DNA of 64,000 bases from Verrucomicrobiaceae bacterium (GCA_027489965.1 JAIXZA010000174.1:45014-109013); one strand, 5' to 3'. Shown: positions 26,451 through 36,336, numbered from the stretch's first letter. Notes: a model not told the origin generated them from the sequence alone. Numbers and translations: made by a program.

Positions 26451-28535
26451 TCACTTCCACTCTAGCACGCCCTGAGCATTCGTTTGATAAGTGACGGCAT
26501 GAGCTTTCTTCGGAGCTTCAGGGAGGAGCTGGCCGTCAGCGTTGAAGTAATGCGTGCGACCGGCTTGATGGCGAATCCAACCGAGTCGCGCACCGGTAGC
26601 CGCATCGAGACGAAAGACGTCTCGCCAAGGTTTGAGGGCGGTGAGGCGGGGATCGACCCAGGCTGGGTCCGTGGAGCGGTCTAGCGCTTCGGGAAAGAGG
26701 ACTTGGCTGAGCAGGGTAAGGTGTAGCCCCTGAAGATGGTAGCGCTCGGCAACACTGAGCTTTTCAGGTGCAGTGACAGTGCTCACAAAACCACCGGCTT
26801 GCTCAATGAGAATACCGAGATCGACGAGACGCTGCACCTCTTTACGGATGTCTTCAGCGGCCGATTTCTTTGGAGATGTGGCAGCAAGCTTCATCAGGTC
26901 GTTTTGAAAAGTCATATAGAGATCCGTGAAGGTACTTAGGGTATCTAGCGATCTGGAAATAGCGCTTCTGACGGTGAGTCCACGATTCCCCGGCAACTTC
27001 AGATTGAGCGCGCTGGCCAGATCTTTTTCGAGATCGGCTCTGAGTCTGGCGACGTTGTCCTTTTGATCAGGTTGAACCTCAAGCCCACGAATAACCTGCT
27101 GCCGATCATTCAGGGGCATCCATGCAGCTTGAATGGCTTTTCGCTCTTCCAGTGCGAGTAGCTTTTCCATCAGACGACTGCGCAATCCATCTCCGGCGAT
27201 GGAGACGTCTAACATGGCCCTGAGCCAGCGCAGATCCTTGGGACTGGCGGGAAGACCGAGATCCGGATTGTAGGCTTGATAAGCGATCTCGGAGAGGTGA
27301 CCGCTGGCATCATAAAAACGCCGTTCATTAGGCAACATGTAAAAGCTAATGATAGCCGGTGCGCTGACGTTAGCGCCGTTGGTTGCAAAGATACCGATAT
27401 CGACTCGATGACTGCGGATTCCCGTGGCGGTGATCATGGGTGGATGCCAGCGGACTCGAATTCGCGCGTAAGGGCCGCTACCAGAATGGTCTATATGCAC
27501 CAGTTTAGGATCTCCCTGAAGCACCTGAAACAACAGTTTGAGTGGCCGTTTTTCCAGATCGGCGATTTTGCCCAAAAAAATGAGCATACCATATTCATCC
27601 ACACTGCCACGCATGATGCGGGCAATGGAAACTGGAGTGTCGGCGAGTTTATGAGTGAGGGCACCAGCAGGCTCAAAATAATCTTTACCCGCAGTGAGAG
27701 TGGTTTCCTCCGCGACGCTGATTTGGACCAAGGGTGGAATCTTTTCAGGCGTCATGTCATGAGCACGCTGGATCATTTTCAGCTCATCGAGCTTGGTCGA
27801 ATCAAAGACGACAGGATGGGCTACGCCAGAAAAGTAATCCAACTCTTTGACCACCATCTGATTGGACTGACGAAAGATGGCCTGAAGTGTAGGCATCAAA
27901 ATTCGCTGACGGATCAGCACCTTCTGCGTCTCTGGCGGAAAAGCCGCCAAAGTGGCCAAAAAAGCCTGAAGAAAAGGCTGATCACTGCCAGATGAGCCCT
28001 GGGAGATGAGCGCACAACAATTGTTGATGGGAAACAGGTCACCATAACCATTCACACCATTGGCCCCAATGTCGTAATCTTGATGTTCAGGGTAAAGCAT
28101 GAGGTTATTGGCCAGATACTGCATCATCAGCAGATTGGTCCCATCAGGAGTTATTTGATAAAGCCGCGGCAAACTCCCCCCTTTATTCGCAGGTGCTGCC
28201 ATGGAGCAGTTTCCTATCATGGGCAGTGGTCTCAACATGCTAGACGGCCCTATGTCAGATCCTGTCTGCGCATTTAGGGGGAAAAGCCGTAACTGCGGAT
28301 AAAGGGCGAGATTCAGTGGTGAGTGCTGATGGTCTCGGTTTTCATATGAAATAGCTGCGAGCCCAGCAGCCGTGCCTGCTTTATCCCATTCATTGAGCAG
28401 CTTTCCTACGGCATCAGTTCGGGTCGTGATCTCGGCCTGCCCTGGGGTCAGCATGCCAAGCAAAAGCAGCAGAACCAAGCATGAGCAAAAGCGACGATGA
28501 GAAGGTGACACGCTGACTAAACTCCATGCAGACAT
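26451..28535 (-). CDS. Large secreted protein of unknown function
   Basis: A 694-residue protein with an N-terminal signal (hydrophobic core CLVLLLLLGMLTPGQA, about 18-33). I do not recognise the family. The mature part has mixed alpha/beta character, a Cys pair (NNCCALIS near residue 173), and a long helical stretch rich in Asp, Leu and Lys (about 430-600). The C-terminus contains a TGARLGWIRHQAGRTHYFNADGQ-like stretch that could form a beta-hairpin. It is divergent from the beta-CASP gene and 100 nt upstream of the permease on the same strand, so it may be an extracytoplasmic partner of the permease. Confidence 0.6.
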   Translation of the reverse strand: MSAWSLVSVSPSHRRFCSCLVLLLLLGMLTPGQAEITTRTDAVGKLLNEWDKAGTAAGLAAISYENRDHQHSPLNLALYPQLRLFPLNAQTGSDIGPSSMLRPLPMIGNCSMAAPANKGGSLPRLYQITPDGTNLLMMQYLANNLMLYPEHQDYDIGANGVNGYGDLFPINNCCALISQGSSGSDQPFLQAFLATLAAFPPETQKVLIRQRILMPTLQAIFRQSNQMVVKELDYFSGVAHPVVFDSTKLDELKMIQRAHDMTPEKIPPLVQISVAEETTLTAGKDYFEPAGALTHKLADTPVSIARIMRGSVDEYGMLIFLGKIADLEKRPLKLLFQVLQGDPKLVHIDHSGSGPYARIRVRWHPPMITATGIRSHRVDIGIFATNGANVSAPAIISFYMLPNERRFYDASGHLSEIAYQAYNPDLGLPASPKDLRWLRAMLDVSIAGDGLRSRLMEKLLALEERKAIQAAWMPLNDRQQVIRGLEVQPDQKDNVARLRADLEKDLASALNLKLPGNRGLTVRSAISRSLDTLSTFTDLYMTFQNDLMKLAATSPKKSAAEDIRKEVQRLVDLGILIEQAGGFVSTVTAPEKLSVAERYHLQGLHLTLLSQVLFPEALDRSTDPAWVDPRLTALKPWRDVFRLDAATGARLGWIRHQAGRTHYFNADGQLLPEAPKKAHAVTYQTNAQGVLEWK

Positions 28536-28618
28536 CCCTATGTCAATGTTTCTGAGTGCTTGCCACGACTCAATCGCGGCTTAGTGTCGCCTTTCCTTTA
28601 CGTTCTGACCCACCTACC

Positions 28619-29983
28619 ATGCGATTTTTGAATCTTACACGCCGCCGCGAGATCGGTGCCAATAGCTACCTCCTCGAGTCCGGTGATCACCGCGTCGTTC
28701 TAGATTCTGGGATGCATCCGAAAGAGGTAGGTTTTGATGCGTTGCCTGATTTTGGCCCTTTGCCGCACGATAAGGCAAACGCCATCATTATCTCTCATGC
28801 TCACCATGACCACATTGGCTCACTACCAGTGCTGATGCGTAAGCAACCGAATACGCCAGTCATCATGACCGAGCCGACGGGTGAAATCGCCAGTGGAATG
28901 CTGCATAACTCGGTCAATGTGATGACCTCTCAGCGTGAGGAGTTAGGCATCAATGAGTATCCTTTTTTCACCCACAAAGAGCTGGATGAAAACCGCGCGC
29001 AGTACAGTTACCGTGATTTGGTGAAGCCTTTCGCCATTCCTGGCACAGACATGACGGCCAGCTTCCACGATGCAGGCCACATCTTAGGCTCCACTGGTGT
29101 GATGATCAAAGAGAACGGAAATACCCTGTTTTACAGCGGTGACGTGAACTTTGAATCCCAGACTATTTGCATGGCAGCAGACTTCCCGACAGAAGGGATC
29201 GACGTCCTAGTCATGGAAACCACACGCGGCACCTATGACCGCGCCCCAGGCTTCACTCGCCGCGCTGAAAAGGAGCGCCTAGCAGCTGTCATTCGTGATA
29301 CCTATGACGCCAATGGCTCCGTGCTCATTCCCGTCTTTGCCCTGGGTAAAACCCAGGAAGTTATGCTCATGCTGCATGAACTGCGTCAGGAAGGTCTGAT
29401 CCCTGAGATGCCACTGCACATCGGTGGTCTCGGCACTAAAGTAACCGTTCTTTATGATCACTACAGTGATCGCAGCCGCCGCAACTACCAAGGCTTCCGC
29501 CTGCTCGAAGACATCAACATGCTCGTGCAGCCAAAAGGCCGCCGTCGCGGACCGCGCCAGTTTGAATATCAGCCCCGAGCCATCTATGCCCTCTCCAGCG
29601 GCATGATGACCGAAGGCACGACCTCCAATCGCTTTGCCACACGTTTTATCGAAAACCCGCGTAATGCTGTGGCTTTTGTCGGCTACACCGATCCTGAATC
29701 CCCCGGTTACCGCCTGCGCACGGCAAAGCAGGGCCAGAAGCTAAAGCTCTCCCCAGATCAGCCAACCGTCGAACTGCACGCCCGTATCGAAAGCTTTGAC
29801 CTCAGCGCCCATGCAACACGTGAGGGCATCGCCCAATACGTCGAGAAAGTGCGTCCAAAGAAACTCCTCATGGTGCATGGTGAAGAACCTTCTCAACAAT
29901 GGTTCATGGCACGCTTTGCGCAGACCTTGACCGGCACCGAGATTCTGCGTCCTGAGCCACACGTGGCCGTGGACCTGTGGTAG
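28619..29983 (+). CDS. Metallo-beta-lactamase/beta-CASP nuclease (CPSF/RNase J-like)
   Basis: A 454-residue cytoplasmic hydrolase. HAHHDHIG (His60 to His65) is the zinc-binding HxHxDH motif, YSGDVNFE marks the following metal block, and a beta-CASP insertion and a C-terminal FDLSAHATREGI (motif C) place it in the beta-CASP group of RNA or DNA nucleases related to eukaryotic CPSF73 and bacterial RNase J. It is shorter than RNase J (about 555) and lacks its C-terminal domain, so an mRNA 3'-end-type exonuclease or endonuclease role is inferred. The ATG at 28619 starts directly before the fold. It converges with the GTPase-system operon with only 2 nt between stops. Confidence 0.88.
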   Translation: MRFLNLTRRREIGANSYLLESGDHRVVLDSGMHPKEVGFDALPDFGPLPHDKANAIIISHAHHDHIGSLPVLMRKQPNTPVIMTEPTGEIASGMLHNSVNVMTSQREELGINEYPFFTHKELDENRAQYSYRDLVKPFAIPGTDMTASFHDAGHILGSTGVMIKENGNTLFYSGDVNFESQTICMAADFPTEGIDVLVMETTRGTYDRAPGFTRRAEKERLAAVIRDTYDANGSVLIPVFALGKTQEVMLMLHELRQEGLIPEMPLHIGGLGTKVTVLYDHYSDRSRRNYQGFRLLEDINMLVQPKGRRRGPRQFEYQPRAIYALSSGMMTEGTTSNRFATRFIENPRNAVAFVGYTDPESPGYRLRTAKQGQKLKLSPDQPTVELHARIESFDLSAHATREGIAQYVEKVRPKKLLMVHGEEPSQQWFMARFAQTLTGTEILRPEPHVAVDLW

Positions 29984-29985
29984 TA

Positions 29986-30930
29986 TTAGAGTGGTGCAGG
30001 TTTACTTCCCTTCGGATCAAAGAGGAGAACGCTGTTCTCTTCTCTGAGGTTCATTCCGTAGTCCACACCCACCTCATAAATCAGCTTTTTGAGCTCACGC
30101 AAGGTAGCGTAGGAGTCCGGATAAACGTAAAGCGTCAGGTAGCGATTGCCGCTGCCTAGCTTCTTTAAAATATCCCGCAGTGATGCCGCATCATTCTTTG
30201 GGCTAAGACCTTCACCTTGTTTAGCAAAGGCGGTGAAGGTGCCATTCACCGAATGCACCTGACTAACCCTAGGATTGGGATTACCAGCGCTATCATAAAG
30301 GGGGAAAACCTGACCATATTGGATAATGATCGGCGAAGCCGTTTTATTGATGACTCGTTCACGTGGAAACCGCAGTTTTTCGATCTTCAACTGACTCACA
30401 TTATCCAGCTCCAATTGTAGGTCAGCCAGCTTCTTTTCCAATGCCTGCCTCATCTGCGCAGCCGCTTCAGTATTGCGATTGACAATGCTGAGCTTCTTTT
30501 CGACCTCTTGCTCCTGCTCCCTGAGCCGGGCGATTTCGTTGCCTGAATCGCGCACCTTCTCTTTCGCTTTGATTGTAGCGATCTCGTCCTGCTTAGCTTT
30601 TTCTTGACGAAGTTTTTCAGCAGTCTTTTTCAAAGCAGTAAGCTGAGTGATAAGAGGTCGAAGGGATGGATCATCCTCGCTTTGCAATTGTGCACGCAGC
30701 TTCTCCAATCCATCGAGTTCAGCCTGCGCCATCTCGATTCGTTTTTCCACCAGAATACCCGATTCATGATCGGTTGGGTTCTCCGGATTAGCAGCCTCCT
30801 TAGACACTTGCGGTCGGCTCAACATTGCCAAAAGACAAGCTATCATGATGATGCCACCAAACACATTACACAGGGTATCAAGAAGCAGATCCAGGCTATC
30901 CTGCTGGTTGGAATGTAGCTTGCGTTTCAT
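29986..30930 (-). CDS. MotB/ExbD-like rod protein A of the GTPase operon
   Basis: A 314-residue inner-membrane protein, last gene of a seven-gene operon. A short N-terminal tail is followed by one membrane helix (about 14-37) starting LDLLLDTLCNVFGG. Asp18 lies at the cytoplasmic end, where ExbD/TolR/MotB carry their proton-conducting Asp. A long coiled coil (about 65-205) and a C-terminal globular domain (about 210-314) should be periplasmic. It overlaps the preceding gene by 4 nt (ATGA). I infer it pairs with the MotA/TolQ-type subunit and with the second rod protein. It is not a standard ExbD, TolR or OmpA-domain MotB. Confidence 0.7.
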   Translation of the reverse strand: MKRKLHSNQQDSLDLLLDTLCNVFGGIIMIACLLAMLSRPQVSKEAANPENPTDHESGILVEKRIEMAQAELDGLEKLRAQLQSEDDPSLRPLITQLTALKKTAEKLRQEKAKQDEIATIKAKEKVRDSGNEIARLREQEQEVEKKLSIVNRNTEAAAQMRQALEKKLADLQLELDNVSQLKIEKLRFPRERVINKTASPIIIQYGQVFPLYDSAGNPNPRVSQVHSVNGTFTAFAKQGEGLSPKNDAASLRDILKKLGSGNRYLTLYVYPDSYATLRELKKLIYEVGVDYGMNLREENSVLLFDPKGSKPAPL

Positions 30931-31775
30931 GGCTTGGCGGCTGGCACGTTGTTATGAAACTCCACATCCAATTCCTCAGGAATGACATCGTAACCGATCT
31001 CAAAACCCTCTTGGCGGGCAATGCGGGTCAACGATTCAAAGTGGTTGGACCCCGAAGGCTTGAAGTAAAAAACTACATAATGCGTCGCCGCAGTCGCGGC
31101 GCGTAGATAGTTGACGAAATCAGGAATCGACCCCGCAGAAGCCGGTTGGCCATTCGCTCTTTGGAAGCGAATCAGCGATCCCTGAACCAGCACCAGAATC
31201 GGTTCTTTTTTGTTGTCGCTCAGTTCAGGAACCAGACTGATGACGTTCCGGCGTGACTGCACACGCTGCAGTGAGCTTTGAGCATCCTTGATCTTCTTTT
31301 CCAGATCAGGCACATCCTTATTTGAGCCTGAAGAAAGCAGCTCGGCTTGATGCATGCTGGCATTCATCTTCTCGATCTTCGTGAGCAACTTCTGCTTCGT
31401 TTCACGCAATTCACGATCCATTGCTGTGGCATCAAAGGCCTTATTCAGCCCAGGTGACAAAGGTGATTCCAACTCCGCTACGGTCGTTGTCCACTGTCCA
31501 ATCATACGACGCAGAGTGGTCTCATCTTCAGCAGGTCGATTCTGGAGATCTGCCACCAGATTTTTCACCGAGACAATACGCGACTGCATAGAGCGCAACT
31601 CCTCTTCTCGCTTCGCAAAAGGCTTCGCATGGCTGCCTTCGACGAGGGCTTCATCTAGGTTCAGAGCCAGGAACAAAGTCAGCACGATCAGAAAACCTGA
31701 CGTGCCAGTGATGATGTCCTGGAAAGCGAAGAAGCTGACGCCTGTTCCGCTCTGCCTGCCGAAGCGCGCTCTCAT
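30927..31775 (-). CDS. MotB/ExbD-like rod protein B of the GTPase operon
   Basis: A 282-residue protein with the same architecture as its neighbour but clearly a different sequence: N-terminal membrane helix (about 14-36, FFAFQDIITGTSGFLIVL) with Asp20 at its start, a coiled coil (about 50-185) and a C-terminal alpha/beta domain. Asp20 is in the ExbD/MotB proton-site position. The start lies 3 nt after the stop of the MotA-like gene, and its end overlaps the next gene by ATGA. Two such rods of unequal sequence suggest a heterodimeric stator plug instead of the usual ExbD or MotB homodimer. Family assignment is by topology and motif, not by strong similarity. Confidence 0.7.
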   Translation of the reverse strand: MRARFGRQSGTGVSFFAFQDIITGTSGFLIVLTLFLALNLDEALVEGSHAKPFAKREEELRSMQSRIVSVKNLVADLQNRPAEDETTLRRMIGQWTTTVAELESPLSPGLNKAFDATAMDRELRETKQKLLTKIEKMNASMHQAELLSSGSNKDVPDLEKKIKDAQSSLQRVQSRRNVISLVPELSDNKKEPILVLVQGSLIRFQRANGQPASAGSIPDFVNYLRAATAATHYVVFYFKPSGSNHFESLTRIARQEGFEIGYDVIPEELDVEFHNNVPAAKP

Positions 31776-31778
31776 GGG

Positions 31779-32678
31779 TTAGTTGACATTGAGCCTTAGT
31801 TTACCGGCCACATTCTTGTGGCAGATCTCATTGCATTCATCCAGAAACTCGGATTCCAGCGTCTGCAACCAGCTTAACAGCAGTTGCAGGATCAACGCAC
31901 AAACCAGCGCTATGAGAGTGGTTTCAAAGGCTGTGGCCAGGCCACCCGTAACGCTCTGCAGGGAACCACGCAGCGCCGTCATATCACCACCAGCGGCCAG
32001 TGTGCCGGCAAAAGCACCAATCGCCTGACTGAGCCCCTGCACTGTGCCGATAAAGCCCAACACTGGAATCGCCCAAAGAAACCCCTGAGCCAGCGCGTAA
32101 CTGGAAGCGATCTGCGCCTCATCATTCTCCGCCTGAATCTTGATGATGGCCGCCACATCAGCTGTTTGGCCAATGTTGTGCAGATTAGCCAAAGCTAGGT
32201 CGATACGGTTCAGCAAAATAAAATGATGCGGATTGTCCACGATCGCGCTCATGCGCTCACGCACAGCGCGTGCCGTGGCAGGTGTCAGCTCAAAGTCCGG
32301 CTGCTGCGGCATCACCGGCAAGGTTAGAGCACGTTTCTGAACCTGAAACTTACGCCATTTAAAAAACATCATCGCTAAGGCCCAAAAGAAAAAGAGCATC
32401 GTGGGATACGGACAAGGACCGCGCTTCGTGAACATGTCGATGAACCACTGCGCAGACGGCCAGCCAGCCAATCCGATTTGTAGAATGGCATAAAACGCCA
32501 ACGTCAGAGCCAAGCCAGTCACCAGCGAAAGCAGCTTATTGGGCGATGTGAAGCGTCCCGGCTTAAAGCCAAAACGGCGCTCTGGATCAGAGCGTGCCCA
32601 GTCCAGCATCCGCATGGAACCTTGAAAAGGATTGTTGCCGAGTAAGGACTCACTTGATGTGGATGGATTAGATGACAT
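31779..32678 (-). CDS. MotA/TolQ/ExbB-family proton-channel protein
   Basis: A 299-residue inner-membrane protein from ATG 32678, which gives a 14-nt gap to the preceding gene. The frame extends to 32750 but would overlap it. Membrane segments are near 49-70, 91-107, 196-217 and 246-270. The hallmark is AIPVLGFIGTVQGLSQAIGAF in the third helix and TGGLATAFETTLIALVCA in the fourth, as in TolQ, ExbB and MotA. This subunit forms the pentameric ion channel around the paired rods. The position inside a GTPase operon, with two rod genes directly downstream, implies that it powers the machine with proton or sodium motive force. Confidence 0.9.
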   Translation of the reverse strand: MSSNPSTSSESLLGNNPFQGSMRMLDWARSDPERRFGFKPGRFTSPNKLLSLVTGLALTLAFYAILQIGLAGWPSAQWFIDMFTKRGPCPYPTMLFFFWALAMMFFKWRKFQVQKRALTLPVMPQQPDFELTPATARAVRERMSAIVDNPHHFILLNRIDLALANLHNIGQTADVAAIIKIQAENDEAQIASSYALAQGFLWAIPVLGFIGTVQGLSQAIGAFAGTLAAGGDMTALRGSLQSVTGGLATAFETTLIALVCALILQLLLSWLQTLESEFLDECNEICHKNVAGKLRLNVN

Positions 32679-32692
32679 GAGAGTGAAGAAAG

Positions 32693-33331
32693 TTAGCCTG
32701 CAATGGGAAAGATGCGGTAAAAGAGATCCGGCATAATTAAGAAACTCCAAGCAGCAAAGACTAGCATGGAATAGGCGATGATGACAGCACCAAGGGCCAG
32801 CCCACGACCCTCCATGCTAGGTTCCCTCCTGATCTGAGCCAAGGCCAAATGTCCCAGCACCAGACTCGGCAGCCAACTCACCAGATTTAAATAAGGCACA
32901 AAACTGCAACAACTCACGACAAAGGCAGCCACTCCCAGCCAGCAGGTCGAAGCGATCTCCGAGTGGCTGAACTCGCCGGATGACAGAGGCAATGGCGAAG
33001 CTCCCTTCACAAAAACGGGTGGAGGATTGGCAAAAGGATTGGGCTTCTTGATTGGACCTTTGATAGGCCCTCTTCCACGAGCACTAACCTTCACCATTTT
33101 TTCGGCCTCTTGCTGTCGAATGCGTGCCGCTCTATCGGCGGCTTGCAGTTGCAATGCGGTTGCTTCGGTCTGTTCGATAAAGTCCCGTAAGAGCATCCAG
33201 GCACCGTCAATTCGCACTTGATATAGGGAGTGGATCTCTCCTTCAGCCAATCCCTCTTGAATCTCCGCATACGTCCATGGGCCATGGCTTTTACCACGCC
33301 ATTGCAATTGGAACTGGGTATCAGCTGACAT
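32693..33331 (-). CDS. GYF_2-domain membrane protein (DUF4190-like)
   Basis: A 212-residue protein. An N-terminal GYF_2-type domain (about 5-55: FQLQWRGKSHGPWTYAEIQ and IDGAWMLL) is joined by a basic Pro/Lys-rich linker to two membrane helices (about 130-160 and 175-205, the DUF4190 pattern). GYF domains bind Pro-rich peptides. The GTPase encoded at the head of this operon carries its own GYF-like stretch, so a docking network within the complex is plausible. Starts 2 nt after the stop of the preceding gene. Confidence 0.8.
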   Translation of the reverse strand: MSADTQFQLQWRGKSHGPWTYAEIQEGLAEGEIHSLYQVRIDGAWMLLRDFIEQTEATALQLQAADRAARIRQQEAEKMVKVSARGRGPIKGPIKKPNPFANPPPVFVKGASPLPLSSGEFSHSEIASTCWLGVAAFVVSCCSFVPYLNLVSWLPSLVLGHLALAQIRREPSMEGRGLALGAVIIAYSMLVFAAWSFLIMPDLFYRIFPIAG

Positions 33332-33333
33332 GA

Positions 33334-36300
33334 TTAGCGCGCCTCTAAAAAGGGTGTCACAGTCGAAACGGGGGCTGCTACTTCTGAAGAACCGCCGCTT
33401 AGTGCTAAGCGATAGCGCTGCATCAGTGCAGCGCGATCAGCTGGAATAAAGAAGATGGGGCTTAGCCGAAGGACAGTAGCAGGAGCTGTCTTAGCCTCGG
33501 CTGATAATAGCACTGGTCCAGCCTTTCCCAAAGCCCACAACTCAGGGCGGACACGAGCTGCGTTGTTAAGATGCAAAGAAAGATCACTTTCGACATAGCC
33601 GCCAAATTTTAAACCTGCGAGATGGATATCCCTCAGCAACTCGCGCCTAGCTTGAGCTTCTTTTTGATACTGACGAGTTTGCCGTGAATCGAAAAATTTA
33701 GCCAACGAAACTCCAAGCGTGCTGCGGACTTTCGGGACCATCCAGTCTTCACTGCGAAGCGGATAACCGCCAATGATCTTCTGCAATTCTGCCAAATCCG
33801 CACGCAGCGTCGGTGCGAGGTGTAGGCCCCATGCAAACGGCTGTGACCCCGTGATACGCTCCAACTCAACCATGACATGAGCTTTCACCAAAGCCGGTGC
33901 CGCTTTGTTTTGCACGATCTTGTCAAACATCTCCAGAAGACTACGCTGCCAGCGTTCACCCGTGGCATCTGTCATGCGATTGAGCTGCAATGAATCCATA
34001 AACTGCGTCGCCGCGCTGGATTTGCTCGATCTCACACTTTGCCCCTGATCGCTACTGCCAACGGCGACACGCTTGAACTCGCTTTTCACAAAGGCTGCAC
34101 CGGTATCATCTTCATGGGCATCAAAGGCCAGACCACTCCAACGGCTCAGACTGTCCCCAATCCGACTTTGCTCCAGCGGTCCTTTAGACCAAACACTACG
34201 GGTGGATTGACCATGCGCATGATCGACGACGATATTTTCCCAGACGCCATTGAGATAAGCATCATCACGCAAAGCCAAGAGAGTCTTCAAATCATTGTCC
34301 ATTGGCGCTATAGGCATCATCTGAGCACCACCAACATCCTCAACCGCGGCTTTCCATTGTGAGAGATCGCCCCCCATCAGAAGTTTTGCCAAGAATTGTT
34401 CTTCGCTTGGAATTTGCCCCAAGATGATGGAAGCCGGTGCAGCCTCAGCAAAACGAATATCCTGCCAGGCGATCAAGGACTTCTGGTAAGTGGCCAGCGT
34501 CAAAGCTCCTGCACTGGCCTCACGCACTTTAGAAAAACGATCCAGCTCAGTCTTGAATCCCGACACCCGCAATCTAGCAGCTTTAACGCGGGCCTCGAGA
34601 TCGGCAGGTAATTGCAGAGAATCAGCCTCAGGCTTCATCCATCCTTCAAGGCTGAGCAGCAGTGTCTCGATTTTTTGAACGGTGATCGCGACCTCGACCG
34701 CAGACCTCTCATAACTTAGATCCTTGTCCAGCAAAGCCGTGATCTCATCCAGTGCTTTCCGTCCACTGCCACTGCGCTCTTCATTCACGCTGCTGAGCAT
34801 GAGTTCAGATTTTGATTTCAGGGCGGCCAGTCGATTGTTCGCAGACTGTGCCAGATCACTGGGGAGTTGACCAATTTGAGAGCGTGCATCAGCCAGGCGT
34901 TTCAAAATCCCTGCTGGATTTGAGCCTGCGAAAGCTTTTGCCGCGTCAGATTCCAAGGCGTGCAATATTTGATCTGCCTCTAGGGAAAGCTCGCGTGACT
35001 GCTGTGTCCAAACATCAATTTCCTCGACCTTTGTTTTCAAGAATGGCCAGCGTAACATCTGAGCGTTTTCCGCACGCAGGCTAGCAATCAACTTCTCTGC
35101 TGGCTCACAAAGTTGACGCGTCTTGTAACTCACCAACTCATCGGCAAAAGCACGTGCATGCCAGCCATGATTGGCTACAGCAGCGACTACTAACAATAAG
35201 ACGATGATGGCAGCAGCCGAAAGTAAAGACCGAGTTCGACGCCAACTCTGTTGCTGATCGAAACGTGCCCGAATCGACTGCCCAACTTGCCTTAGACGCT
35301 GAAGCGTTGCATCTGCGACTGGCAACTGAAAACCCTCCAAGTCACGCCAGCGACGGACAAAGTCTTCATCCAGACTAACCAATTCAGCAAACGAAGGTCC
35401 AGCTCCGACAAGCAGTCTTGTTTCCGCTTCATGGGCAAAGGCAGTGAAGGTGGCGAGTGCATTTTCAAAACCACGTTTTCGTTCGCTAGAAAGACGCTCC
35501 TCCCGCACATATCGAGTAAGAGACTCTAACTGCTGAGTCAGGTCGCCCGAGGGTAACTCGACCTCATGTGATTGAATGAGTTCACGCACGATTTCCAAAG
35601 CCAGAGCGACTTCGCGCCAATCTGCCTGCCCCCGCAAAGAATCAGCCTCATCAAGCAGTGTCGGAATCTTTCCTTCCGCCTGCCGACGACGTAAGGCTCG
35701 GCGGATGCGATCTGCCTGCACATACTCAGGCATAAGAAGCAGCTTCTCTTCGGGTGAGATGCGTTGCAAGGATTCAGCCAGCTTAGCAATGCGCTCTTCA
35801 TCATCGGTCTTCAGGATATTTCGGAGCTGTTCCAACACATCCTGGAGGTGTTTATTTTCCAGACGCAGAAGCTCTGAACGAGCATTTTCATCACTCGGAT
35901 TGAGCTTTAAAATGGTGCGCACAATGCGCAGCGCCTTTTCATCCTCACGCGAGAGCACCGCCGCTCGGAAGTCCTTATACAGAGGATGATTTGCCGTCAC
36001 CCCCTGAGCATAAAGTCGATCAAGCGCCAGCACCGTTTTAGCATCCAGCCGTTGGGCAATGGGAAGCTGATGCGCTTGGCAAAAATCCATCCAGGCTTTT
36101 TCTCCGCCAAAGCTTAAGGCTGCGACAAGATCTAGAAGAGGCGGCTCTTGTTCAGCCGTTTGCAGCGCCTGATAGTCACTGCCTTTGGCAATCATGGTCG
36201 AGATCATTTCAAGACGGCTATCTGCCTCTGAGCAAAGCCTAGCATAATGAGCAGCTGCGGATTCGACAGCGCCAGAGAGCAGACCTGTCTGCAATGAGGA

Positions 36301-36336
36301 GCGGATGATTTCAAGGGTCTGGGCAACAGCTTTCAC
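33334..36336 (-). CDS. Single-span helical membrane protein of the GTPase operon
   Basis: A 1000-residue protein of unknown family. Residues 1-365 form a helical, TPR-like cytoplasmic part (an acidic/Leu-rich repeat pattern, for example KLNPSDENARSELLRLE). A single membrane helix lies at about 369-389, and residues 400-1000 are mostly coiled coil and helices, predicted outside the inner membrane. There is no catalytic motif. It overlaps the GAP1-like gene by 4 nt, so the two should be made in fixed proportion. Likely a structural bridge between cytoplasmic GTPase/GAP and the periplasm. Confidence 0.75.
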   Translation of the reverse strand: MKAVAQTLEIIRSSLQTGLLSGAVESAAAHYARLCSEADSRLEMISTMIAKGSDYQALQTAEQEPPLLDLVAALSFGGEKAWMDFCQAHQLPIAQRLDAKTVLALDRLYAQGVTANHPLYKDFRAAVLSREDEKALRIVRTILKLNPSDENARSELLRLENKHLQDVLEQLRNILKTDDEERIAKLAESLQRISPEEKLLLMPEYVQADRIRRALRRRQAEGKIPTLLDEADSLRGQADWREVALALEIVRELIQSHEVELPSGDLTQQLESLTRYVREERLSSERKRGFENALATFTAFAHEAETRLLVGAGPSFAELVSLDEDFVRRWRDLEGFQLPVADATLQRLRQVGQSIRARFDQQQSWRRTRSLLSAAAIIVLLLVVAAVANHGWHARAFADELVSYKTRQLCEPAEKLIASLRAENAQMLRWPFLKTKVEEIDVWTQQSRELSLEADQILHALESDAAKAFAGSNPAGILKRLADARSQIGQLPSDLAQSANNRLAALKSKSELMLSSVNEERSGSGRKALDEITALLDKDLSYERSAVEVAITVQKIETLLLSLEGWMKPEADSLQLPADLEARVKAARLRVSGFKTELDRFSKVREASAGALTLATYQKSLIAWQDIRFAEAAPASIILGQIPSEEQFLAKLLMGGDLSQWKAAVEDVGGAQMMPIAPMDNDLKTLLALRDDAYLNGVWENIVVDHAHGQSTRSVWSKGPLEQSRIGDSLSRWSGLAFDAHEDDTGAAFVKSEFKRVAVGSSDQGQSVRSSKSSAATQFMDSLQLNRMTDATGERWQRSLLEMFDKIVQNKAAPALVKAHVMVELERITGSQPFAWGLHLAPTLRADLAELQKIIGGYPLRSEDWMVPKVRSTLGVSLAKFFDSRQTRQYQKEAQARRELLRDIHLAGLKFGGYVESDLSLHLNNAARVRPELWALGKAGPVLLSAEAKTAPATVLRLSPIFFIPADRAALMQRYRLALSGGSSEVAAPVSTVTPFLEAR

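Noticed and set aside
27276..27995. 239-residue plus-strand open frame inside the large secreted protein gene
   Set aside because: Shadow of the minus-strand gene, no recognisable domain.
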